The position numbers were made by a program, and so were the translations under genes. A stretch of 64,000 bases of DNA, from assembly GCA_037954665.1 (NCBI GenBank), contig JBBMOL010000146.1, positions 1,426,001 to 1,490,000 on the forward strand, read 5' to 3'. Under the pieces are notes generated by a model. It was not told where the DNA came from. It made no database searches and saw nothing but the letters and a program-made list of their open reading frames with translations. Shown piece by piece: positions 1 to 11,262 of the stretch. This DNA comes from Laguncularia racemosa (lineage: Eukaryota > Streptophyta > Magnoliopsida > Myrtales > Combretaceae). Each line of letters begins with the position of its first letter. Positions within the stretch are counted from its first letter, which is position 1.

Positions 1-1006
1 AATTTTTCTATTCTTGTTAAGTCAAATTATACTAAAAAACAATATTATTAGCATATTATCATACACATTATTTGTAAAAAAAGTATAAACAGCTAGTATC
101 GTATGTGTACAATTTTATATTGAAAGCAAAAATGTCATATTTTTTATATCACATGTACGTAAAGACAATTACCTGGACAAACATCATTAACAAGATTATA
201 CATTATTAAATAAGCGACTATTGAAAAACCTTTAACCTTCTACTCACTAATAAAGAGAAAGTTAACATAAATATTTTAACAAAAGTCAAACTGAATATTA
301 AAGACAATGCATTGTAAAATTTTCTATGCAAATTGGATAAAAATTTCAACAAGTGATTATTTCTTTATCCGGTTACAGTTAAATGGAACACGATATGAGT
401 AACATCGCCATTCGAAAAAAAAAAAATTCACATGTTTAATTTAGTAAATACAATTAAACTTGATGCGTTCAACTTTCCATTGGTTTTTCACATTCAGCAT
501 CAAATTTCAAAGAACATTCAATCATCTTCTAAGTAAAATAAATAAATAAATAAAAACCCGAGTAAAAATATAGCATGGGAATTTATATGGTCTTCTTCTC
601 TAAAATTAATAAGTAAACGGGGCTTTTAGAGCAGAGCATACTTCAAAGTTTGCATGACAAAAGTTGTCTAATTGTATTGTAATTAAATTATCTAACCTAG
701 AAATGAAAATACCCGAACAGTAGGCACCAATTTATAGCACATCATAAACAAGCTACATGACTAAAAGGAACTAGAATATTGCCATTTTACGCATGTATAT
801 TAACTGAAAAGACATGCCTACATATTGCAAGCATCAAATTGAGCAGTGTTTTGGATTATGTGTGAAGGAAACTATGCCATAGGATGTTAGAGAATATAAG
901 TCCATCGAGATACCAAAATTTACTTACTCTCGGATCTATTAGGGACCACACAAAATTACCAAATTATTTAGCGGTATACTATCTGTTTAGATATTCTCAT
1001 TATAAT
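1..1006. other. AT-rich non-coding DNA
   Basis: No coding region, RNA gene or complete element was recognised. The sequence is strongly AT-rich with short A runs and a small TAAA repeat near 537-556. A 90-codon reading frame beginning at 884 runs into the tandem duplication that follows and resembles no family I know. Confidence 0.5.
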
Positions 1007-1706
1007 ATTATAACAGAGGCATGCATCATAACACCGAAGGATGAGAAAGATGTACCTGGCTCCCTCTACGTTGGCCTTAGTGAATTAAGTAGCCTGAAAT
1101 GGATTAATAACACCCATCAATCTAGAGCCGATCCCATTTTAAAAAATAAACAATAAAAAATTGTAATTAAAAACCAATTAACGTATTGATAGGGGTAATT
1201 TTGAGAAGTGCAAATACATGTTTTCCTTCCAAGTCCAGGATGAGTAAAAAAGAAAGGGTTTCCATTGCCACAAAGAAAAGGTTAAGTAAACGAATATAAT
1301 ACCTGCAAGTGTACGGTCCACAAAAACGCTGCAATCTGGAAGTGCAAATACACAACCAACGTTATAACAGAGGCATGCATAACATCAAAGGATGAGAAAG
1401 ATCTACCTTTATGAATTGGCTCACTCTACGTTCGCCATAGTGAATTAAGTAGCTTGAAATGGATCAATAACACCCATCAATCTAGAGCCGATCCCAAAAA
1501 AAAAAATGTAATTAAAAATCTGTTAACGTATTGATTGGGGTAATTTTGAGAAGTACAAATGCCCATTTACATTCCAAATCCAAGATGAGTAAAAAATAAA
1601 TGGTTTCCATTGCCACAAAGAAAAGGTTGAGTAAAAGAATATAATGCATGCAAGCATATTGTCTGCGAAAAAGCTGCATTCTAGAAGTGCAAATACACAA
1701 CCAACA
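1007..1706. repeat. Imperfect tandem duplication, ~350-bp unit
   Basis: Two adjacent copies, about 1007-1361 and 1362-1706, share the same order of landmarks: TTATAACAGAGGCATGCAT, the TCAATCTAGAGCCGATCCCA block, and the end AGTGCAAATACACAACCAAC. They differ by scattered substitutions and small indels, including a longer A run in copy 1. Each copy has a minus-strand reading frame of 62 codons (1167-1355 and 1512-1700). These are homologous only because the DNA is duplicated, and they match no protein I recognise. Confidence 0.85.
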
Positions 1707-2945
1707 TTAGAAGATAGAAAATGGGTAAGGAAGTTGGATGGTTGTTTTTTCCTTGCCTTAATTGAAGAAACAACAAATGATGACAGTAAAAGTAAAATTA
1801 GATTTCATAAAGAATTGAAATAATAGTGGAGTTATGATTATTTATTGAATAGTAAATTTGTGGTAGGAGGATTGCACGGAACAAAGAAGTGACGGTAGGT
1901 AAGTAAAGGCAGGTAGACTGTGACTATTGGTGATTACATTTATCTTTTGCTTTGAAAAAAATTAAAAATATGTTTAGTAAGTGTATAAGTGTATTAAGCT
2001 TGATTAGGCTTGCAAGCCCAATGAGCTTAGTATTTTAAAGTTCGAGCTCGACACAATCAACTATTTGAATAGTTCGAGCTTAACTCAACTATAACCAAAT
2101 CGAATCCAAGTAAAAATCAAGACAACTTCTTTTGCAAGTTATATCAAAGTTGAGAATAGGCTAGGGTCTATGTGAAGAGTGCTTCTTCAACCTAAGTCTA
2201 CTTAGGAGGAGTTTAGCCATAAAATTAGTCTAGTAAAGATTCCAACTTATAAAAGACTAAAATTTATTTATTCCATAAAAGCTAGTTTTTCTTTTTCTTT
2301 ATCTTTAAAACTTAAGTTATTTAAAATAGTCTACCTAATCTTAACATTTGGTAAAGGATATTGATTATCTATGGTTCTAACGAATTGTGAAATATCAGTT
2401 TCTATAGTCATTTTCATGATAATTAAATACATGTATTATTATTTACCGTGATAAAATAATATTTATTTAGAGTCTTGCAATCTTTGACTTGTAAGGTAAT
2501 TTTTATATTGCAGGTGCACACATGATATAACAATTTTCAAGCATTTCTACTAGGCCTCCTTTACGATCGTGACATAACCAATCAAACATCCCAATAAGTG
2601 TTTTCATAATTTAATGAAGATTTTTCAAATTAAAATTGGAATCAGACTTAGTGAATAATAGAAAGCCTTAGCATGTCATACTTAAGTGGGACACATGGTT
2701 ATTACACCTTTCAACGCATTTAAGTATCCCTCCATATAGGAATGAGTGGGTAAGCTTACTAGAATATGGAACTCGCTCTTCCCTACATAGTCAAGTAGGT
2801 TTCGAATGTGTATAATTAAAGTTTACATGGTAGCTTTTAGTTTAAATTTTTCGAAACCTACTCCTATAAAAAAGGGCACAAGATACAACATTTCTATACC
2901 TTGTTCTTATCCTAGAATATGTACTATAAGGTATGTAAGGAACAT
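1707..2945. other. Non-coding DNA with AGCTT-rich patch
   Basis: No gene is recognised. Around 1985-2110 there is a patch rich in AGCTT, GAGCTC and TTCGAGCTCGA words. It resembles the internal sequence of some degraded plant MITEs, but no terminal repeats could be delimited. Confidence 0.4.
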
Positions 2946-2953
2946 GTTCTAAG

Positions 2954-4031
2954 TAGGGCCGGTAACGCAGGCTGAATGGGTCGGCCCGCCCCGACACGCA
3001 CCAGCCCGCGGGTCGACGCGGGCTGGCCTGTAGTGGCCCGCAAGGCTGGTGGGTCAGAATAGTCGGCTCACCCCGCCCCGCGGGCCAATGCAGGCTGGCC
3101 CGCGACAACCCGCAAAATTTTTTTGCGGCCACCACACGGTCACCACCACCACCCCACGGTGGGGTGGGCTGTTGCCAGCTGCGGTGGAACTTGTACACAC
3201 GACCGTGTAGGCTGCTGCCAACTGCGTGCGGACTGCGGACGACGGTGCGACTGCGAGCTGCAACTGCAACTGGCCGTGCTTGACTTCTGTGAAACACTGT
3301 GGTGCATAGACGGTGCGACTGGGCTGCGGACTGTGGTGTGTGTGTGTTTAACTTCTACAAAGGAGAACTGGAGAAGGAAGGTGCGGTCTAGCTTAATTTC
3401 TTGCGGTTGCGGGGTTGCGGTTGCAATCGATGGCGTCATTTCAGTCGTCTCGTCATTTCAGTACCAGTCGGCGGCGTCATTTCAGAACCGGTCATTTCAG
3501 TTGGCGGCGGCGAAGTGCGGACGGCGTCATCACTCGTCAGTCGTCTCGTCATGTCCCCACGGCCACGTCGTCCTCGTCATGTCCAGGGTCGTGTCGTCCA
3601 GGTCAGAACCCAGGCAAGGTCTTCTCTAACTGGCACACTCCATCCCCTTCTAATAGAGGAAAGGACTTTCTCACTTTCGTATTAGGCCAGTCACTTTCAG
3701 CTTTACAACAATCCATATAAGTATAGCTGATAGGAGGCGAATTGGCTAGCTTCCGCCGATTCTTTCGTGAATCTCCCTATACGGTGACCATGTGCAAGTG
3801 TCTTGTCTTCTTCAAGACTTGATCAGTGCAGGGCAGCTACTGTTAGCAGGCTGCGTTTTCCGACGGGTTGGCCCGCCGCCCAGGGGAATTGCCTGCTTAG
3901 TCCCGCGGGTCAAGCGGGCGCGGGCCAAAATGGCCCGCACCTCTACGGGTCAATTTTTTTTTGCCTGCCCCACATATTTTTGCAGGCGGGGCGGGTCAAT
4001 CTGCGGACCCGCCCCGTAATTACCACTCCTA
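2954..4031. mobile_element. Non-autonomous hAT-like DNA transposon, GC-rich
   Basis: The element is flanked by a perfect 8-bp direct repeat, GTTCTAAG, at 2946-2953 and 4032-4039, the target duplication length typical of hAT transposons. Its ends are imperfect inverted repeats: the left end reads TAGGGCCGGTAAC and the right end in reverse complement reads TAGGAGTGGTAAT. GC-rich sub-terminal blocks follow with repeated GGCCCGC and GCGGGTC words. Its high GC content stands out sharply from the AT-rich surroundings. The middle (3425-3505) repeats the word CGTCATTTCAG. Overlapping open frames on both strands reflect base composition; no transposase domain is visible. It was most likely mobilised in trans. 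Confidence 0.85.
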
Positions 4032-4039
4032 GTTCTAAG

Positions 4040-6764
4040 TTACTTTATATTGACCCTATAAATTTTTTTGATTAATAATATTAATTATGACATCATATAA
4101 TATTTTTAACGAAATAATATATGCCCAAGCTTATTTACCCACTATAGAAAATAAAAACCCTAAAGCATATTACATCACTTATTCCTCTTTCACCTCTAAT
4201 TTTCTTTCCAAAGAACTATTACTAATCCTACTCTCTAAATATTATTTAAAACTTGGTTTATTCTATTGTATTGTGTTTTTCATTAGGTGTACTTGTATTA
4301 GTAGAGAAACTTTATTAGATTTGGTGTTGTTATTTAATTTGAACATGTTGACCTACACCATTTGATAGATTGTAAGCTTATGATCGTATCCCAAGATAAA
4401 GTGTGTAAAGTTATGTCATCAAAATCATCATAGAGAATGCTTTCAAGAGAAATATGTAAATGTAATTACAAAATCTGTGATCAAATTGTTAGAAATCACT
4501 AGATTGATGAATGTAATAATTTTAAATACATGGAATAATTAACACATTGCTAGGCAACTTATTCCAAAAGTTCAATACTATAAAAAATGTTATTAAAATT
4601 TTACAAGTTCTAAGGAGGTTTTTATATGTTACAAGTAGGCTTCACTCCAAAATTTGGGAATTTCAGTTAGGTTCTTATATCTCACCATTTTATACCTGCT
4701 TATCCCTATTTCTACCTCATTATTTTACCTTTACCATGTACTTCAATTTTTCTACTACTTTGTGACTTGATTGTAACTCCCCAAAACTCAAAATGTAACA
4801 ACTCACTAAATATCATTGCTATTTAGTGACATATGAAACTCTTAACCTACTTAAACATAACGTTCATGCAACCTACCAACCACATTTATTCACTAGTAAC
4901 AACATTCTAATCATCCATCAAATCCACCCACTAAAATATCATAACTAAAAAGGAATAACTATAATCTCCTTCGATACATAATCCATCATCTCATAAAGAA
5001 AAATAAGTATTCTAGATACACTCATTTCATCTTCACTAATCATCATAGTAATAGTAATATTCCACTCCATCGTCACTCCATAATCCACGCCTAATTCATC
5101 CTAAAAGGACTGTTCATCTATATCTACAATTGAAAAAGAATTTCCCACAAGAGGTCATTTAATGCCTAATACATGATACCTACAAACACATATGTGTGAC
5201 AAACACTTATAAAGTTCACATGCACTCAAATACAAAGAAGAAAAACAACCACCACTCTATTATCTTTATTTTTAAGCCCATTTATCATCATAGAAGTACT
5301 CATAACTCCACACACTTTAGTTATTAAAGTTTTATTAATAAATAAAATCCGATACATTTGGGATATTTCCACTACCAGCCTTAATATTACAATATTGAGA
5401 ACTACCACTCCCAGTCCTAACACCCTTGAGTCATCCTAAAATCTACCTAGATAATTTCAATGTACAACTCCACTGAGAACAACATCACATAAAGATCATT
5501 GAGGTACCTTCTAGGGATCTGCCACAACCAGCCCCTAAGCTGATCTAAGCACAAATAGTAAACATTACTAACCATATAATGCTTAAGTTCATTTAATTAC
5601 TACACTATCAAGTACAAACAACAAACATGATAGTTACATACCTAGAGGAACAATTCCAATTTCACCCTTACTTCAATTGTCAACCCTATTAAAACATGTT
5701 ATGTATAAAGAACTAAACTCAGTACTAGCTTATAACATGATCTAAGCTCACTTGGGTTGTTAAACTAAAAATTAGTTAATTATCTCCCCTCTAAGTTACT
5801 TTAGTTTAAATAAAACTAATTTTGAATTGAAATATATAAACTCCTAGAGAAAATTCTTGGAAGATCCTTCATGAATTTGTATTTATGAATGAAATAGATA
5901 CATTTTGCTTTTACAAAAATACCATTTATACTATTTCCTATAACCATTAATTTCTTAACTAATCCTACTAATTATAACTATTTACTAATGACCCTAACTA
6001 ATTTCATAGCAATCATAACATTTGGTTACACTTGAACCATAGTAGCAATTCCTTATAAATTATAATTCACCATCTTTTCATAAATACCCTTATGTTGGAG
6101 AAACTAACATCACTAGACATTGTCTATTTGTCATGAAGAATATAATAAATATTATGCTACTATAAGAGGTATAAAAGATATTTTATTTTTATTCTAATTA
6201 ATTCCCTCCTTTTTTCTTATGTCGACTAAATAATGTAATAAACATGTATCCATCCTATCGAATTATAGTTCAATTCCCATTTTATTCCAATCAGTGACAT
6301 GAAGGGGCTATTAGTGATATGGACACTAATTCTTATGTTGAATGTATTGGTTTGTAAAAATAAAAATGTTATATTTTCAAAATGCTGATAAACTTTTTGT
6401 AAAGTGAAGGTGTTCTAGAAAAAAAAAAGTTCTTTAAATGGATGATGTAGCATCTAAAGATCTTTTGGAGATCCTTATAGATAAACATGATCTAATATAG
6501 AAGATTCTTGTGCTTATGATTATTTGAAGAGATGTTATTATACAAAGCAAAAGAAAGAAAGAAAGAACTACAAATGAGTTTGGAAAACCTAGCTAATCTT
6601 AAATACTCTCGAACTTCATGTGGCTATATAGTCCCATAAGGTATTATTATAACATATTAGGTTGACATAATTTTCAATTCCAACTAAAACTTGCATGGAG
6701 GTGTCTAAAATATAGTTGCAATTGCAAACCATTTGAAAGGAATAGGATAAATAGCCCAATTTAA
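4040..6764. other. AT-rich non-coding DNA
   Basis: About 2.7 kb with no recognisable coding region, RNA gene or delimited element. Open frames here are short and low in complexity. Confidence 0.5.
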
Positions 6765-7829
6765 TCTTAGGGTTAATGTTGCTATTGCTATCCAAACTTT
6801 GGTTATTTTACAATTTTGGTACTTGAACTTTAAAATAGATCAATTTAATACCTAATTAAAGTTTTTGAGTTCACTTATGCAACTTGGTTTCACTTTGTTA
6901 ATGCATGTTAGCTTATGTGGCCTGCCCATCCATCTATGTCCTAACACATGTATTAGTGCAGTAATATGGCATAAAAATATTCCAAGTAGGCATCCAACTA
7001 GATAATGATGTAGACTATGATGGGAAAAAAAAAAAAGGAACACATCAGTTAAGAATGAAGAAAGGAAAAAATATGTACAGGTGAAATTTTAACACAATTA
7101 CAACCACACTAACCTACCCTAATTGAAAAAAAAAATCCTTTGTGACTTCATCTAAAATAAAGATCTAAAAATATTATCAATTCCACATGGGAACAAGCTC
7201 TAAGAAAAAAAACCTAAGACCTAGGCTTTTCCTTATTTTCCTCAAAAAGAGCTAAAAGGGAGACACCAGACACCTTAACAACCTTGAAATGAACTCTAGG
7301 AATTATCTTTAACGGTGTGACCCTTATGACAAAATCCACCAATCAACATCTCATCATTTTCCTCATTGAAGTTTAAGCAACCATTGTTGGGAACAAATGT
7401 TGCAATCTTCTACAAGGAGACTTTAACTTGAGACCAACTACCATTCCACATGTTTTCCCCATGATTGCTAAAGAGAGAAATTTATCCCACTACTAGGGAG
7501 GGGACAAGGACAACAATGTTAAAGAAGATGACCATGGGAGAGTGAAAACCCTAAAACTAACAATGAACTAAGGTTATGGTTTATTTGGGTATTCACATGG
7601 AATTAAGTTTTAGATGATCTAAGGCTTTGGGCACTTGATCAAGAGGTTTTCTTTTCTCTAATCTAGGGTTAATTTGTATGGTAATAAATGTTTTACATTT
7701 AATTGTGTACATCTTTTTTCTTTCTTTCTTTTATTATTATTATTTTTTTGGACGTGGTTTTCTTTCCATCTTAACTAACCTATTCTCTTTTTTTCCCCAT
7801 CATAATCTACATTATCATCCAATTAGATG

Positions 7830-8446
7830 TAGAAGTAAGCATGGATCATATTGGTTTAGTTTTCCTCTAAACTAAACCAAACCATAAAAATGCTATTTGA
7901 TTTTCTATTACTTCAAACCAAACCATACAATTCGATTTTACATTTTTTTTCAAACCATAAAATTAAAGTTTGGTTTAGTTCAATTTATGGATTAAACTGT
8001 AATTTGTTTTCTAAGAAAATATATTTACTTAACATATAATATCATATGAGCAATACTAAATTCATTTAATAATAACGTGTATTAATATCGTATAAAAGAT
8101 TAATAAAGTTAATATTCAAGCAACTAAAAAAATTCAAATGTGTAATAAAACTAATCTAACCCTCAAGCTAATACATAATATAAATTTTGAGTCAAACTAT
8201 ATACAAATTTGCTAAATTATGGTCATAAAATTTAAATACATATACTTTTCAATAAATGTAAAATAAAAATTCTTTTAAATGTTATATTATAACAAAAGAA
8301 TTTTTTTAGTTATAAATAAAATATCATTTTATTTTTTTCAAAATGGTTTAGTTCAGTTTTATAGTTTAGTTTAGATTACCCCTTTGAACCAATTATAAAT
8401 ATTCAATTTGGTTTGAATTGAAAATTTTTCAAACCACATTGTGAAA

Positions 8447-8478
<32 letters not shown>

Positions 8479-8541
8479 TTGATTTAGTTTGATTCAGTTT
8501 GCAAATTTGTTTGATTTGATTGGTTTTTTTGTCCACCCCTA
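7830..8541. mobile_element. hAT-like MITE nested in inverted-repeat arm
   Basis: A 712-bp insertion interrupts the right arm of the larger inverted-repeat element. It is bordered by ATTAGATG (7822-7829) and GTTAGATG (8542-8549), a 7-of-8 match to an 8-bp duplication. The right end in reverse complement begins TAGGGGTGGACAAAAAAACC, a common hAT-type terminus in plants, and the left end begins TAGAAGTAAGCATGG. The interior is AT-rich with repeated TTTGGTTTAGTTT and TTTTCAAACC words and contains an AT dinucleotide run. No coding capacity is visible. Confidence 0.7.
8453..8478. repeat. AT dinucleotide microsatellite
   Basis: Uninterrupted alternating A and T for about 26 bases inside the nested MITE. 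Confidence 0.9.
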
Positions 8542-8790
8542 GTTAGATGCCTACTTGAAATATTTTTACGCCATATTATTGTACTAATATACATGTCAGG
8601 ATGTAGATGGATGAACAAGCCATGTAAGCTAACAAACATTAACAAGGTGAAGCCATGTAGCATAAGTGAGCTTCAAAACTTTAATTGGACATTAAACTGA
8701 TATATTTTGAAGTTTAGGTACTAAATTATAAAAATAACCAAGGTTTAGGTAATAACAATGATATTAACTTTTAATCTTATATTTAGGAAA

Positions 8791-10284
8791 ATAACTAGAG
8801 GGCTAGAAAACTGGTGCTAAATAGAAAAAATTAATAATATGTAGGAACAAAGTTTATATATGGAATCCTTACTTGACTTTGTTACGTGGCTCATTGAATT
8901 ACGTTATAAAAAAGTAATGCGATTAAGGAAGGTATTAGAGTGATAATACAATAGTATACTCAAGTTTAAGCTCTAACTCAACTTAAGCTTGCAAGCATAG
9001 AATTTGAAACTCATGCTCAACCCGAAGTAGCACTTTAGAAGCTCAACCTTGACTCAAAAATTCAAAGCTTAAACTCAAGCTTAACCAAGCTTAAAATTAA
9101 GAGCTCATCTAAACCTAAAGTAGCATGCAAAGAGCTTAAGTTCGATTAGATTAAACTCATTTAGGATTGATCCTCTAAGAGAATTTTTTTCTTTTAATTA
9201 AAATATTGTTATTCAAACTTTACCCAAACTCAACTAACATTTGTACTTGATTTGAACCCGATTAGACTCTTAAACTAATAGAGCTAAATATCATAAAACC
9301 TAAGCCCAACTTGAAGTAGCATTTAAGAAGCTGGAGCTCGATCTAAGTGTTTGGGCTTGATTTGTCTTCTTTTTCATTGAAATGGGTAGGTTTGGATTTT
9401 GGGACTAAATTGAAATATTAGATAACTTAATTTGTAATAACAAAGTTAATTTTTTAGATAAAAAAATAAAAAATAAAATTCAATCCAAATGAAATTAACA
9501 TTTAAAATTAACTGAAGCTCAATTAGCTCATAAACTAGTTAAGCTAAATGTCATCAAGCACATGCTCAACTTGAGAAACCAATCAAATAGCTTAAACTTA
9601 CAAACTATTATTAAATTAAACCCTAATAATTATCAAGTCAAACTTAAATAGCTTATGAGTAAATTTATCTCATTTATATCCCTATTTAGGGTCAAAATGG
9701 TTACTCTAAAAGATAAGTGAGCTAAGTATATATTGGAATAAGATAAGGAGTTTAGATCCCTTTGCCATTTATCCTAAACATTAAGTTTATTAGATTTTTT
9801 TTTTTAATTAAAGTATAATGCATAAATTAAAGCTTCACAAACCAATAATCTTAAATTATAAAGAGACCAAAAGGACAATTAAATATGGTTTTTTTTTTTA
9901 TGATCACGACAACATTCAACTTAAAAACCAACATTTATGCTATTAGGTTACAAGTATCTTGCAATTGATGAAGAGACATTGATGGACAATGAAGAGCGGC
10001 CAGTGGGGAAAGGGGGTGTGGATGTCCCAAAGGAGGAAAGAGTAGTCGAATTTACGTCTATGAAGATTATGTATAACAGCTGACAGCCATATCAAAAATA
10101 GACATGTGTAGAATTACACACAACATTCTCCCTCAGATAATTTATCATAAATATAAACATAACACATCATGCTTCTTTTTCTAGTACGTTGTATCTTCTA
10201 ATATTAATACATTGTAAGACATTCTCTCAGCTAAACCTACAGCTCATATAACAGCACATCATAAGAAGATGCTAGTTTTACGTC
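8791..10284. other. Non-coding DNA downstream of the SnRK2 relic
   Basis: From about 8940 to 9660 the sequence is unusually rich in AGCTT, AAGCTC and CTCAA words, like the patch near 2000. It may be the body of a degraded MITE, but I could not delimit ends. No coding region is recognised. The part near 10100-10284 would include the 3' untranslated region of the former SnRK2 gene. Confidence 0.4.
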
Positions 10285-10574
10285 CTAATTTGCATATATT
10301 ATTTCTCCACTGCTATCAATGTCCAGTTCAGACTCTGAATCGAAGTCATCCATGTCTTCATCCTCATCCATTCCATCTCTGATGAATTCATCAAGGCTGC
10401 AATATCCAACAGGAGGAATGGTGGCCTCAGCGATTATTGCATGATAGTCTCATTACCCTGGATAGGTTGATCAAGCTCTTCGTACTCATTTCCCATGGTA
10501 TTCCCATCCATCAGGTCCATCGGCAGATCCTTCAAGAACCATGCATAATTCTTGATTTCAGGAATTGTAATTCT
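10285..10574 (-). pseudogene. SnRK2: SnRK2 kinase terminal exon, frameshifted
   Basis: On the minus strand, after a CACAG acceptor (AG at 10575-10576), the frame reads RITIPEIK..WFLKDLPMDLMDGN and then ETIMQ. This is the end of the kinase domain and the start of the SnRK2 regulatory C-terminus. A TAA at 10434-10436 ends the frame. If one base is allowed for in the ATGCAATAATCG stretch, the familiar family sequence resumes (IIAEATIPP), followed by an acidic tail ending SSGEIIYAN and a TAG at 10285-10287. The SSGEI-ending acidic tail is typical of the ABA-responsive subclass. The single-base deletion removes this tail, which in intact SnRK2s contacts PP2C phosphatases. It is also possible that this is a sequencing error. 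Confidence 0.9.
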
Positions 10575-11018
10575 CTGTGTCATTCTCATGCAGATTTCAA
10601 CATGTTAGACAGACATGATAGCAAAAAGAAAACGATTAACTCTGCTTTCACAAATAAACTGATGTCAAGAAGAAACTGACATCAAGGAGAAACAACATGA
10701 AATTAGTTGTAGTTTCTTTTTTTAGTTTCTAGGGAAGACAAACTGTCGACACAACAGGTAAGACCAGATTTAGGCATGCTCTTAGAAAGTACAAAATGCC
10801 TTCCATGCCATACTATTTTTAAAGATGAGAGGAAATCTGCCATGGATGTACTTAATCATTGCAGAAATGGAATTACAAAGAGGGAAGCGTAAAACTGAAG
10901 ACAAAAGGTACTTCTGGGGGAAGAAAATGCAATTTGCAGATTTACACATCTTGATGCATGGTCACATATGAGAAAAATTCTGGCAAATAAAAATGAAAAG
11001 AAAGGTAAAATATACTAC

Positions 11019-11084
11019 CAGGTGCCAACATTCGGGGGATTTCTGGATATTATCTGGGATGGAATACTGAATGCCAACAATTCT
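11019..11084 (-). pseudogene. SnRK2: SnRK2 kinase exon, shortened by 33 bp
   Basis: Minus-strand exon with a TGTAG acceptor (AG at 11085-11086) encoding RIVGIQYSIPDNIQKSPECWHL. Family members continue about eleven more residues in this exon (the ISRIFVADP region). Here the coding similarity stops after HL at a GT dinucleotide (11017-11018), and the sequence beyond does not resemble the family. The loss is a multiple of three, so the frame with the next exon would be kept, but the removed residues belong to the conserved helical C-lobe of the kinase. Confidence 0.85.
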
Positions 11085-11157
11085 CTACATATATGAAACA
11101 AAACTTTAAACTAAATTACAACAATTTCCACAAGAATAACACACATTATGCAGAGAC

Positions 11158-11262
11158 CTGAATTGTCTTCCCAAAGTCCTTTGGTTTATCAGGATCCTCA
11201 AAGGGATAGGCACCAACCAGCATCACGTATAAAGTCACCCCACATGACCACACATCTGCAAT
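11158..11262 (-). pseudogene. SnRK2: SnRK2 kinase C-lobe exon (WSCGVTLYVML)
   Basis: This 105-bp minus-strand exon encodes IADVWSCGVTLYVMLVGAYP followed by FEDPDKPKDFGKTIQ, essentially diagnostic for SnRK2 kinases (subdomain IX and following). It is bordered by a CATCAG acceptor and a CAG|GT donor (GT at 11156-11157). Its length of 35 codons matches the usual exon. No lesion is visible in it. Its upstream neighbour exon now lies at 34889-34981, about 23.6 kb away, with retrotransposons in between. Confidence 0.93.

Larger units (their letters stand above)
6765..8790. mobile_element. Long inverted-repeat element, Mutator-like in form
   Basis: The segment about 6765-7045 reappears in reverse complement at about 7790-7829 plus 8542-8790. 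Shared landmarks include TTGGTTATTTT, the AAAGTTTT..GAG..CACTTATGC block, GTTAGCTTA, CATCCATCTA and AAGTAGGCATC. The arms are about 280 bp long and clearly diverged, and the right arm is interrupted by a nested element at 7830-8541. Long terminal inverted repeats without a transposase fit a non-autonomous Mutator-like element, but I could not identify a convincing 9-11-bp target duplication, so the family is an inference. The interior (7046-7790) has no recognisable gene. Confidence 0.6.

Noticed and set aside
2842..3720. Several overlapping open frames on both strands in GC-rich DNA
   Set aside because: They overlap each other on both strands, are full of low-complexity Arg, Pro, His and Ser, and lie within a hAT-like element with clear ends and target duplications. 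GC-rich DNA has few stop codons by chance.
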